Shown here: positions 1 to 7,466 of the stretch, one piece after another
Position numbering within the stretch: the stretch's first letter is position 1
How the letters are laid out: each line of letters begins with the position of its first letter
NCBI GenBank assembly: GCA_014360805.1
Contig: JACIWU010000004.1
Span: forward strand, 1-64,000
Origin: Chloroflexota bacterium
GTDB lineage: Bacteria; Chloroflexota; Anaerolineae; DTLA01
Direction of reading: 5' to 3'
Length of the DNA stretch: 64,000 nucleotides
Notes under the pieces: model-generated
Told to the model about the DNA's origin: nothing
Databases searched by the model: none
Seen by the model: only the letters and a program-made list of their open reading frames with translations
Made by a program: the position numbers and the translations under genes

Positions 1-616
1 GCATTCCGCCCACGATGGTGTAGAGGTAGCGGATGCCCGTCACGTTGACACCCATGGCGTCGGCGGTCTGGGGGTTCTCGCCGACCGCCCGCAAGTGCAA
101 CCCAGGGCGCGTCCGATTGAGGAAGAACCACAGGAGCGGCACCAGAAGGTACGTGGCGTAGGTCAGGATGTCCTGATTGAAGACCGACTTGCCCAGCAGC
201 GGCACGTCGGCCAGGGCCGACAGGGGCACGGGCGTGAACTTGGGGCCGACCATGCCGACGAGGGGCGCGCCGCCTGGCCCCAGCCGCTGGCCCAGGTAGT
301 TGGCCAGGCCCGTGCCGAAGATGGTGAGCGCCAGGCCGCTGACCACCTGCTCGGCGCGCAGGCTCACCGACAGGAAGGCGTGGATGGACGCCATGGCCGC
401 GCCCGCCAGCATCGCCACCCCCACGCCCACCCACACCTGTTTGGTGTGGAAGGCGGCGGCGAACCCCGTAACCGCGCCGACGATCATGATGCCTTCCACG
501 CCCAGGTTGAGGATACCGGCCCGCTCCGTGAGGATTTCGCCGACGGTGGCGTACAGCAGCGAGGTGCCGGCGCGGATGGTAACCCACAGGATGGAGGTGA
601 TGAGCGCAAGGGTCAT
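1..616 (-). CDS. ABC transporter permease, NupQ/YufQ type (cut by window edge)
   Basis: Inner-membrane permease of a BmpA-family nucleoside or simple-sugar ABC importer (BPD_transp_2 family). It starts at the ATG at 616-614, which overlaps the stop of the upstream permease in an ATGA arrangement, the usual NupP-NupQ coupling. About 205 residues are visible, with several hydrophobic segments and the family signature ending AVGENPQTADAMGVNV followed by GIRYLYTIVGGM at the window edge. The rest of this protein is found instead on the plus strand at 1376-1753. Joining the two gives about 318 residues, the normal family length. The real gene is therefore probably intact in the genome and disturbed here by an inverted junction. 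Substrate is not determinable from the permease alone. Confidence 0.85.
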   Translation of the reverse strand, partial: MTLALITSILWVTIRAGTSLLYATVGEILTERAGILNLGVEGIMIVGAVTGFAAAFHTKQVWVGVGVAMLAGAAMASIHAFLSVSLRAEQVVSGLALTIFGTGLANYLGQRLGPGGAPLVGMVGPKFTPVPLSALADVPLLGKSVFNQDILTYATYLLVPLLWFFLNRTRPGLHLRAVGENPQTADAMGVNVTGIRYLYTIVGGM

Positions 617-1380
617 GATTCGCCTCCTGAGACGGCAGGGGGAGCAGCGGGCTTCGCAGCCCTGCGGCGCGGCCCCCAGTCCACCCTCAGCCGATACTGG
701 TTGAACAACACGCCTCCGAGCATGAAGAAGAGGATGGCTCCCTGGAGCACCAGGGCCACCGCCGCGGGCAGTCGCATGGTGATCTGTATCTGGTCGCCGC
801 CCACCAGCAGGCCGGCCAGCAAGATCCCCACCAGCACCACGCCCCACGGGTTCAGTTGCCCCATCCACGCTACGATGATGGCCGTGTAGCCGTAGCCCAC
901 CGTCAGGCCCTTCTGCAGGCGGTGGGAGATGCCCGCCACCTCGCCCACGCCGGCCAATCCGGCCAGCCCGCCGCTGATGAGCATCACCAGCAGGACGTTG
1001 CGCCACAGGCTGATGCCCGCGTATCGGGCCGCCCTGGGGTTCTCGCCGATGACGCGCACCTCGTAGCCCCATCGCGTGCGCGTGAGCACCAGCCACAGCG
1101 CCACCGCCGCCACGAGGCCGAACACCAGCCCCAGGTGCACGCGCGTGCCCGGATAGCGCGCCAACCACGCTTCTTGCGGGAACGGCGCGGTGCCCGGAAA
1201 GCCGTATCCTTTCGGGTCGCGCCAGGGGCCGTAGAACAGGTACTCAATCCACAGGATGGCAATGTAGTTCATCATCAAGGTCGTGATGACCTCGTTGACG
1301 CCGAGGAAAGCGCGCAGGAAGGCGGGGATGAGGCCCCAGAGGGCCCCCGCCAGGAACCCTGCCACGATCATGAGGGGCAT
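613..1380 (-). pseudogene. ABC transporter permease, NupP/YufP type, N-terminus missing
   Basis: Second permease of the same importer, upstream of and overlapping the NupQ-like gene by 4 bases. The 255 visible residues start inside the family domain: PLMIVAGFLAGALWG is normally preceded by about 100 residues with the first membrane segments. Motifs GVNEVITTLMMNYIA and VIGENPRAARYAGI are typical. The sequence upstream of 1380 on this strand is the reverse complement of NupQ coding DNA, so the N-terminus was removed by the inverted junction at 1374/1375 and not by gradual decay. The ATG at 1380 is an internal Met. If the junction is an assembly artefact, the gene is whole in the organism. Confidence 0.8.
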
Positions 1381-1412
1381 CCGCTACCTCTACACCATCG
1401 TGGGCGGAATGC
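1375..1412. repeat. Right arm of a 38-bp inverted repeat at an inversion junction
   Basis: Bases 1375-1412 are the exact reverse complement of bases 1-38. Both copies encode the same NupQ stretch (GIRYLYTIVGGM), one on each strand. The base inside the match on the right arm (1374) differs from its counterpart, so homology ends there. The left arm may extend beyond the window edge. This is the footprint of an inversion or fold-back joining two places in one operon. Confidence 0.85.
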
Positions 1413-1753
1413 TCATCGCGCTGGGTGGCGCGCACCTGTCGCTGGCCTACACGCCCGGCTGGACCGAGGGCCTCACGGCGGGGCGCGGCTGGATCGCCGT
1501 CGCCCTGGTCATCTTCGCCACATGGGACCCGGTGCGCGCCGTGGTGGGCGCCATCCTGTTCGGCGGCATCAACGCCGTCCAGTTCCGCATGCAGGCGGCA
1601 GGCACGACCATCCCGGCGGCGTTTCTCAACATGCTGCCCTACGCCTTCACCATCGTAGTACTGGTGTTCGTTACATGGTGGGAAGGCATCCGCAAGCGCG
1701 TGGGCGCGCCCGCTGCCCTGGGCTTGCCCTACGCCCGCGAGGAGAAACGCTGA
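1376..1753 (+). pseudogene. C-terminal fragment of the NupQ-like permease
   Basis: The frame reads GIRYLYTIVGGM, then LIALGGAHLSLAYTPGWTEG and further hydrophobic segments, to a TGA at 1753. It is the missing C-terminal third (about 125 residues) of the permease encoded on the minus strand at 1-616. It has no start codon or ribosome-binding site of its own: in-frame codons upstream of 1376 are antisense to the other permease. The hydrophobic segments, the conserved TPGWTEG loop and the terminal RKRVGAP stretch fit the end of YufQ-like proteins. The downstream lipoprotein gene lies in normal context on the same strand, which suggests the right side of the junction is the undisturbed one. Confidence 0.82.
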
Positions 1754-1855
1754 TTCGGGAACCCGAAGCGTGCTCCGAGCGTCCTTTGGGTGGAAGCGGC
1801 TCGCGCAACGGCGGGAGAGTCCGTGCACCACAGCCGCATCCGAAGGATGGAAAAG

Positions 1856-2341
1856 ATGAAGACACGCTTGGTGCTATGGGGGTTGCTGATAGTGCTCCTT
1901 GCGGCGTGCGCGGCGAAGAGGCCCGCCACGCTGACCGTGGACTTGAACGGCGGCGCGGCGATTCGGGAGATGATGTCGCTGGAACAACTGGCCCGCGACG
2001 CCGACCGAATCGTGGTAGGCACGGTGGTCTCGTCCGAGAGCGCGTGGAACGCCGACCGAACCGCCATTTTCACCACGGTGCGCCTGCGCGTGAGCGAGGC
2101 GGTGAAGGGCGCCAAGCCGCGCGAGGTCGTGCTGCGCATGGAGGGGGGCCAGGTGGGAGACATCGCCCAGGCGGTGAGCGGCGGCGTGTCGCTTGAGGAT
2201 GGCCAGCAGGTGGTGCTGTTCCTGAAAGGTGCCGCGGTGCTCGGTGGGCCGCAGGGCGTGTACGCGGTGGAGGACGGCACAATCGGCGACATGTCGTTGG
2301 CGGCGTTTCTGGACGCGGTCCGCGCCGCCGCCCGCCCGTAG
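1856..2341 (+). CDS. Predicted lipoprotein, function unknown
   Basis: A 161-residue protein with a lipoprotein signal: MKTR, a hydrophobic stretch, and lipobox LLAAC with the acceptor Cys at residue 18. It should be lipid-anchored outside the cytoplasmic membrane. The mature part (SLEQLARDADRIVVGTVVSS, then a basic strand region ending in VEDGTIGDM) looks like a small beta-rich domain of the kind often left as hypothetical in Chloroflexota. The ATG at 1856 is preferred because AAGG at 1843-1846 sits 9 bases upstream and this start gives a standard signal. An in-frame ATG at 1847 overlaps the ribosome-binding site. It stands about 100 bases downstream of the permease fragment and may or may not be part of the same transcript. 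Confidence 0.65.
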   Translation: MKTRLVLWGLLIVLLAACAAKRPATLTVDLNGGAAIREMMSLEQLARDADRIVVGTVVSSESAWNADRTAIFTTVRLRVSEAVKGAKPREVVLRMEGGQVGDIAQAVSGGVSLEDGQQVVLFLKGAAVLGGPQGVYAVEDGTIGDMSLAAFLDAVRAAARP

Positions 2342-2393
2342 GAGTGCAACGGCGCGGTTCCGAAGTCCGCCGCCTGCCCATGCGAAGGACAGC

Positions 2394-2518
2394 CCGTCCC
2401 CTCGCGCCGCTCGCGGGGAGAGGGTTCGGGTGAGGGGTGGTCAGCATGCGTAGGGCGGCTTTCCATAGCCGCCCGTCCCCTCGCCCCGCCCGCGGGGAGA
2501 GGGTTAGGGTGAGGGGCC
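2394..2518. repeat. Dispersed repeats: two GC-rich hairpin copies around a palindrome
   Basis: Two near-identical copies (about 2394-2440 and 2472-2518) of a unit with CGCGGGGAGAGGGTT and GGTGAGGGG flank one copy of a palindrome, GTAGGGCGGCTTTCC followed by ATAGCCGCC, at 2450-2473. Variants of the palindrome recur at about 10648, 10732, 17830, 20160 and 57840-58020. The gap lies between a plus-strand gene and a minus-strand gene that converge, and holds no gene. Confidence 0.75.
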
Positions 2519-2540
2519 ACCCCTGCCCCACAAGCACCCC

Positions 2541-4229
2541 CTACGCGATAAACCCCTTGCTGCGCAGAAGCGCCTCAACCCGCCGCCGATGCGCCTCGGG
2601 CACGCGCACGCACGACGGCCCGACAGTCTGGCCCAACAGCGGCCCGATCTCCGGGTCGGCGCGAATCTCCGCCAGAATCTCTGCCGAGTCCGCCTCCAGG
2701 AGCACGGCGCGGGACAACCGCGCTCGGCCCCTGCGCATCGCCCACTCGCGAATGCGCGCCAGGATGCCCTCGGGGGCCTGCCCCGCGCTCGCCTGCGCGA
2801 TAAACTTCACCACCGCGTCCACGTTCACGCCCTGGCTCAGAATCCGCGCCAGCGACACGGGCTTGATCTCGTACACTGCGCCGTCGCCGTCGCTCACCCA
2901 CGTGGCAAAGCGCTCCAACTGGAAGCGGTGCAGGAGATTCCCGTCGGCGGGCCAGCGCACCCGCCCGTCGTCCCCAACCGTGATCGGCGCGAACTCCGCC
3001 GCTGGCTCCACCTCGCCGCCATGCAGCCACGCCCATCCCCACTCGGTGAGCGCGAAGAGCACGTCGCCCGTCTGAGCATCGCGGCCCAGGTCCGCCGCGC
3101 CCACGTAGTGCATCGCCCCTGCGACAATTTGCGCAATCAGGCGGCCCTCCACCTCATCCCAGTGCTCAAACCCCCTGAGGTACTGGCCCGTTTTCACATC
3201 CCGAATGTACCAGGATTCGTAGTCGCCGCCCGTGCGCTGAAAGTCAGGCGCGTACTCGCGGATCGTCTGCGCCACCTGCTTGAGCGAATACCAAGTTCCA
3301 GCCTCGCACCCCTTCAGCAAGTCCAGAAGCCGCTGGCGCGTGCGCACGGGGTCGTGGCTCCAGCCGCTCCCTTCGCAGCGAATCTCCGCGATGCGCCGCA
3401 ATTCATCCCAGCCTTCGTCGGCCACCCACGCCGACCACATTTGACTTTGCCGTGTGGGTGTGGGCGCGCTCAACCAGGCTCGCGCCGCATCCGACGCCGG
3501 CCTGATTCGGTCGCCTGCCCTGCGCACCAACTTCAGCCGCCCGACGACGCGAAGCAGCCACTGCGCACGCATAGGCACGAACGTCGCGAACGGGGGCGGG
3601 GACATGGGCCGCCAAACCCAGCGCCGCCGCCACGCCGACTCATCCTGGGGCGAAAGCCCGCGCCCGCGCACGTAGCGAGGCTGGTGGTTCTGCACGTAGG
3701 CCAGGAACGTGCACACGTCCACCGATGCCGTATCCAGCGCTCGCCATACCTGTGCAGGCGGGTCGCGCGGCTCAAACGGCAAGCCCGCCTGCGCCCTGGG
3801 CGGCGGCAGCAGAGGCAGCACGTCCGAGGGGATGAACAAAAACGCCACGCGCTCGTCCGCATAGTCGGCGAACGCCTTGAAGAGAAATCCCAGGAACCAC
3901 AGCCGCTCGGTGGCGCTGACAGGCGCAAGCCAGGGTTGTTCCAGCATCAGCCTGCCGTCGCCCATGGGGCGAATCTCCCCGAATCGCCGCATGAACGGGT
4001 CGGCCCGCACCCTGCCCCCCGCCGCCTGCACCGTCTCCAGCGCCTCGCGCTCCTGGGGGTTCAGGATTTCCAGCGCCTCGGCCACGGATTCAGGGCGCAG
4101 CATCTGGTCGGCCAGGAAGCGCGCCGCCTGCACCCGATTGTTGGTGGGCAGGTCTATGCCCCGCGCCGCCGCCAGTGCGCGCAGCCGCGCCACCGAGTAG
4201 TCCAACAAGCATTCCGCCAGTTCTCGCAT
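2541..4229 (-). CDS. Helicase-associated protein with XPB/Ssl2-like N-terminal domain
   Basis: A 562-residue soluble protein without Walker motifs. The C-terminal third (from about residue 400: GDDGRVRWPADGNLLHRFQL, ATWVSDGDGAVYEIKPVSLA) matches the domain found at the N-terminus of bacterial XPB helicases (PF13625 type). The N-terminal part, LDYSVARLRALAAARGIDLP followed by a helical region rich in Arg and Glu, resembles the SAP-like start of many such actinobacterial and chloroflexotal proteins. A role in DNA repair or transcription-coupled remodelling is inferred from the family only. It is monocistronic, with a promoter at 4262-4290. The N-terminus was taken at the ATG at 4229, 33 bases from the predicted -10 box. 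Confidence 0.7.
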   Translation of the reverse strand: MRELAECLLDYSVARLRALAAARGIDLPTNNRVQAARFLADQMLRPESVAEALEILNPQEREALETVQAAGGRVRADPFMRRFGEIRPMGDGRLMLEQPWLAPVSATERLWFLGFLFKAFADYADERVAFLFIPSDVLPLLPPPRAQAGLPFEPRDPPAQVWRALDTASVDVCTFLAYVQNHQPRYVRGRGLSPQDESAWRRRWVWRPMSPPPFATFVPMRAQWLLRVVGRLKLVRRAGDRIRPASDAARAWLSAPTPTRQSQMWSAWVADEGWDELRRIAEIRCEGSGWSHDPVRTRQRLLDLLKGCEAGTWYSLKQVAQTIREYAPDFQRTGGDYESWYIRDVKTGQYLRGFEHWDEVEGRLIAQIVAGAMHYVGAADLGRDAQTGDVLFALTEWGWAWLHGGEVEPAAEFAPITVGDDGRVRWPADGNLLHRFQLERFATWVSDGDGAVYEIKPVSLARILSQGVNVDAVVKFIAQASAGQAPEGILARIREWAMRRGRARLSRAVLLEADSAEILAEIRADPEIGPLLGQTVGPSCVRVPEAHRRRVEALLRSKGFIA

Positions 4230-4261
4230 CGCGGCCCTCGTGGGATGGAATCTTCGGCGGT

Positions 4262-4290
4262 ATTATACGTGCCGCGCCGCGCGCCGACAA
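4262..4290 (-). promoter_or_regulatory. Predicted sigma-70-type promoter for the helicase-associated gene
   Basis: On the minus strand TTGTCG (4290-4285), a 17-base spacer and TATAAT (4267-4262). The -10 box lies 32 bases before the start codon at 4229. Confidence 0.7.
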
Positions 4291-4343
4291 CCGCACTCTC
4301 TTCGCGACCTGGCTCCAAACCCTGTTGGTCGCGGCATGGGTCC

Positions 4344-4377
4344 AGGTGCGACGCACTTCCGAAAGTGCGTCGCACCT
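4344..4377. repeat. Perfect 15-bp hairpin, GTGCGACGCAC family
   Basis: Arms AGGTGCGACGCACTT (4344-4358) and its exact complement (4363-4377) enclose a CCGA loop. Related hairpins stand at 10534-10563 and 20233-20263, always between genes, so this is a dispersed palindromic element and not a gene-specific terminator. Confidence 0.8.
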
Positions 4378-4414
4378 TATAGAACCGCACCTTGTCGCGC
4401 CCTTGCGCCCGATG

Positions 4415-4442
4415 TTGCGCGCCGCACGGAAACGACTATACT
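4415..4442 (+). promoter_or_regulatory. Predicted promoter for the YkvA-like gene
   Basis: TTGCGC (4415-4420), 16-base spacer, TATACT (4437-4442). It ends 23 bases before the start codon at 4466, with the ribosome-binding site in between. Confidence 0.55.
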
Positions 4443-4465
4443 GGATGCGCATGGAGGTGATCGGC

Positions 4466-4819
4466 ATGTCCGAATACGCGCCCAAGAACAAGGTCGGATT
4501 CGTAACCGCGCTCTGGAATCGGGTGCGGCTCGCGTGGAGGCTGTTCCGCGACCCGCGCGTGCCTCTGTGGCCCAAAATCGTGGTTCCCACTGTCGCGCTC
4601 GCCTACGTGATCTTCCCGCTGGACATCCTGCCCGATCTCACGCCCTTCGTGGGCCAACTGGACGACCTGACGCTCCTGGCCCTGGGCCTGCAGGCCTTCA
4701 TCTCCCTCTGCCCCAGGGACGTGGCCGCCGAGCACATGGCGCGCCTGCGGGGCGCCTCTGTGAAGCCTGCCCCCGAAGGCGAAGTGGTGGAAGGCGAGTA
4801 CACCGTCCACCAGGATTGA
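4466..4819 (+). CDS. YkvA-like membrane-associated protein (DUF1232)
   Basis: A 117-residue protein. The ATG at 4466 follows GGAGGTGA (4453-4460) by 5 bases. The core (residues about 15-85) has the DUF1232/YkvA pattern: an amphipathic helix, DPRVPLWPKIVV, a hydrophobic stretch and the hallmark YVIFPLDILPDLTPFVGQLDD followed by a second hydrophobic helix. Members are widespread and small; their molecular role is not established. The C-terminal 30 residues are acidic and probably disordered. It converges with iorB, with a shared hairpin between them. Nothing nearby suggests a partner. Confidence 0.85.
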   Translation: MSEYAPKNKVGFVTALWNRVRLAWRLFRDPRVPLWPKIVVPTVALAYVIFPLDILPDLTPFVGQLDDLTLLALGLQAFISLCPRDVAAEHMARLRGASVKPAPEGEVVEGEYTVHQD

Positions 4820-4832
4820 TCGCCAAACGAAA

Positions 4833-4876
4833 GCGCCCGAAGCAGGGCGCCGAAGTAGCGCCTGGGCTTCGGGCGC
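4833..4876. terminator. Hairpin between convergent genes
   Basis: GCGCCCGAAGC (4833-4843) pairs with GCTTCGGGCGC (4866-4876) across a 22-base loop between the converging YkvA-like gene and iorB. No T-run follows on either side, so it may act as a weak bidirectional or Rho-assisted terminator. Confidence 0.45.
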
Positions 4877-4896
4877 GACGCCACACGAGGAAGGCC

Positions 4897-5481
4897 CTAC
4901 TTGATCAGGGTGCGCCCCCGATCAAAGGCCCGCAGGTTCATCTCCACGTACTTGGGCGGCACCCGCTCCTCTATCGCGGCGCGCCACACCGCCGCGTCCA
5001 CATCCAGCAGCGTCGACAGCGCCCCCAGCATCACCACGTTGTTCACGCGGGCGCTTCCAACCTCCTGGGCCACCTTCAGGCTGGGAATAAGGTAGAGCCT
5101 ATCGGTAACCGCCTTGAACGCGGCCAGAAACCGCTCGTCCGACGGGTACTCGGCCCCGCCTGAACTCACCGCCACCGGCGGAATCTCCTGATCGTTGACC
5201 AGCGCCACGCCGCCAGGCTTCAGCCAATCCACGTGGCGCAGCGCCTCCAGTTTCTCAAACGCCACAAGGAAATCGGCCTCGCCCTTGCCGATGAGCGGGG
5301 AATACACCTTCTCGCTCCAGCGCACGTGGCTGATGACGCTGCCGCCCCGCTGGGCCATCCCGTGCACTTCCGACTTCTTGGCTTCCAGGCCAGCCTCAAG
5401 CCCAACCTGCGCGATCACGTCGCTGGCAAGGAGCGTGCCCTGACCGCCCACACCGACGACAGTGAAATCTACGCTCTTCAT
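4897..5481 (-). CDS. iorB: Indolepyruvate:ferredoxin oxidoreductase, beta subunit
   Basis: A 194-residue gamma-type domain of the 2-oxoacid:ferredoxin oxidoreductase superfamily (Pfam POR). It partners IorA in oxidative decarboxylation of aryl pyruvates from aromatic amino acids, yielding the aryl-acetyl-CoA and reduced ferredoxin in the cytoplasm. Seen: the N-terminal nucleotide-type loop VVGVGGQGTLLASDVIAQ, then SEVHGMAQRGGSVISHVRW, and ARVNNVVMLGALS. Length matches IorB. It lies 174 bases downstream of iorA on the same strand, the usual order. The gap carries a palindromic repeat, which may lower readthrough. Assignment to IorB over other POR gamma subunits rests on the neighbouring IorA with its fused ferredoxin domain. 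Confidence 0.9.
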   Translation of the reverse strand: MKSVDFTVVGVGGQGTLLASDVIAQVGLEAGLEAKKSEVHGMAQRGGSVISHVRWSEKVYSPLIGKGEADFLVAFEKLEALRHVDWLKPGGVALVNDQEIPPVAVSSGGAEYPSDERFLAAFKAVTDRLYLIPSLKVAQEVGSARVNNVVMLGALSTLLDVDAAVWRAAIEERVPPKYVEMNLRAFDRGRTLIK

Positions 5482-5572
5482 AGTCCTTCCTCCCTGATTG
5501 GATCACCTGCAACTGCTTGCGATTTCCCACCCCTCTGTCCGCCTGCCGCACCTCGCCCCCAGCCTTCGGCCG

Positions 5573-5655
5573 TCCCCCTCTCCGCCGGCGGAGAGGGGGA
5601 TTGAGGGGGTGAGGTCAGACCCCCCGCCCGCCTTCGGGGGATTGAGGGGGTGAGG
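5573..5655. repeat. 28-bp perfect palindrome plus direct repeats between iorA and iorB
   Basis: TCCCCCTCTCCGCC (5573-5586) and its exact complement (5587-5600) form an uninterrupted palindrome. It is followed by two direct copies of GGGGGATTGAGGGGGTGAGG (about 5595 and 5636). A similar element appears near 10440-10490. It is intergenic and noncoding. Confidence 0.75.
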
Positions 5656-7437
5656 TCAAGCCTCCGACTGCTCCAGAACCTGCGCCCGGAACAGGATGGC
5701 CTTGCGCCCGCACACCTGCGCGCACACCTCGCACCCCGTGCACAGCAGCGCATCAATGGACGCCTTACCGTCGGGGCGCTTCACGATGGCCGGGCAGCCG
5801 ACCCGGAAGCACAGCCCGCACCCGTTGCACCGCTCCTCGTCCACCCGCAACGGCACGTACCGCTTGCGCGCCTCGGGCAGCAGTGCGCACTCGCCCCGAA
5901 CCACCAGCGCCGACGCCTCGTCCCGCTTCAGCGCCTCTCGCAGCGCCCGCTCCACCTCGCGCAGATCAAAGGCGTCCAGCGTCTGCACGTGATCCATCCC
6001 CAGCGCCCGCAGCAGCGGCTCAAACTCAATCTCCTTCGTCTCCTGGCCTTGGAGCGTGCGGCCGGTGCCCGGGTTGTCCTGGTGGCCGGTCATGGCCGTT
6101 ACGCGGTTGTCCAGCACGACGGTAATCGCCTTGCCTTTGTTGTAGGCCACGTTCAGCAGCGCCGGCATGCCCGTGTGGAAGAACGTGGAATCGCCCAGCA
6201 CAGCGATGTTGCGCTCGGGCGAACCGGCCTTGTCGGCGCCGTGGGCCACCCCGATGCTGGCCCCCATGCACCCGCACGTATCCGTGGAATTCAGCGGGGG
6301 CAGCGCGCCCAGCGTATAGCACCCGATGTCGCCGTTGATGGGCAGTTTCAGTTTCCGCGTGATGACGTAGAACCCCCGATGCGGGCACCCGGGACACAGC
6401 ACCGGCGGCCGTCCGGGCAGGCTCCCCACGTCGGGCACGATGTACGTCTTCCGCACCGACTCGGGCAGCAGGCCCGCTGCGACGGCCTGCTCGCGAACCG
6501 TGCGCGGATCCATCTCGCCAATGCCCGAGAAGATGGACTTTCCCTCCACCCAGATGCCCAGCAGTTTGATCTCGTTCTCCACGAAGGGATCCAATTCCTC
6601 CAGGACGATGGCCCGCTCCACCTGCCCCACGAACTCCCGCACCATCTTCGGCGGTATCGGGTAGGTCATCCCCAACTTCAGGATGGATGCCGTGGGGAAG
6701 ATTTCCTTGGCGTACTGATAGGCCACGCCGCACGTTACGATCCCCAGGCTTCGGTCGCCCCACTCAATGCGGTTGAACGGGAAAGTCTCCGCGAACTCCG
6801 TGAGTTTGCGGATGCGCTCCTCAATGACCGGATGCCGCTTGCGCGCGTTCACCGGCAGCATCACATACTTCTCAAACTTGCGCGGATAGGTCGGCAGCGG
6901 GGGCGGGCCTTCCCGACGCTCGCCCAGTTCCACCGGCGTGCTGGAATGGGCGATGCGTGTCGTGATGCGCAGCATGACCGGCGTGTCAAACCGCTCGCTG
7001 ATGTCCAGCGCCGCGCCCACCAAATCTTTCGCCTCCTGGCTGTCCACCGGCTCCACCACCGGCACGCGGGCGAACTTACCAAAGTTGCGGTTGTCCTGCT
7101 CGTTCTGCGAACTGTGCATGGACGGATCGTCGGCAGACACGATGACCAGCCCGCCTTCTATGCCTGTCATGGACGCGTAGAAGAACGCATCGGCGGCCAC
7201 GTTCAGGCCCACGTGCTTCATGGTGGACATGGCGCGCCGGCCCGCATACGCCGCCCCGATGGCTACGTCCAGCGCCACCTTCTCGTTGGTGGCCCACTCG
7301 GCGTACACGTTGGGGTAACGCGCAAACTCCTCCAGAATCTCGGTACTCGGTGTCCCCGGATAGGCCGACGCCACGGCCACGCCGTACTCCCACGCGCCGC
7401 GCGCGATCGCCTCATTTCCCGACAGCAATTTTCGCAT
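5656..7437 (-). CDS. iorA: Indolepyruvate:ferredoxin oxidoreductase, alpha subunit
   Basis: A 593-residue thiamine-diphosphate enzyme that with IorB converts indolepyruvate and other aryl pyruvates plus CoA to acyl-CoA, CO2 and reduced ferredoxin. Domain order: POR-N pyrimidine-binding part (ASAYPGTPSTEILEE, residues about 23-37), domain II, the TPP/Mg-binding part with CPGCPHRGFY and GDSTFFHTGMPALLNVAYNK, and a C-terminal ferredoxin region with two cluster motifs, CNGCGLCFRVGCP and CTGCEVCAQVCG. The total matches IorA. The start at 7437 is kept because it begins MRKLLSGNEAIARGAWE, as in relatives. It sits just after the peptidase gene (29-base gap) and may be cotranscribed. It points to anaerobic amino-acid fermentation. 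Confidence 0.93.
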   Translation of the reverse strand: MRKLLSGNEAIARGAWEYGVAVASAYPGTPSTEILEEFARYPNVYAEWATNEKVALDVAIGAAYAGRRAMSTMKHVGLNVAADAFFYASMTGIEGGLVIVSADDPSMHSSQNEQDNRNFGKFARVPVVEPVDSQEAKDLVGAALDISERFDTPVMLRITTRIAHSSTPVELGERREGPPPLPTYPRKFEKYVMLPVNARKRHPVIEERIRKLTEFAETFPFNRIEWGDRSLGIVTCGVAYQYAKEIFPTASILKLGMTYPIPPKMVREFVGQVERAIVLEELDPFVENEIKLLGIWVEGKSIFSGIGEMDPRTVREQAVAAGLLPESVRKTYIVPDVGSLPGRPPVLCPGCPHRGFYVITRKLKLPINGDIGCYTLGALPPLNSTDTCGCMGASIGVAHGADKAGSPERNIAVLGDSTFFHTGMPALLNVAYNKGKAITVVLDNRVTAMTGHQDNPGTGRTLQGQETKEIEFEPLLRALGMDHVQTLDAFDLREVERALREALKRDEASALVVRGECALLPEARKRYVPLRVDEERCNGCGLCFRVGCPAIVKRPDGKASIDALLCTGCEVCAQVCGRKAILFRAQVLEQSEA

Positions 7438-7466
7438 TCCACACCTCCCTGTGGTAATCGGTGCCT

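Noticed and set aside
1283-1375. Plus-strand start of the permease fragment at 1283
   Set aside because: The codons before 1376 are antisense to the NupP-like gene and show no family similarity.
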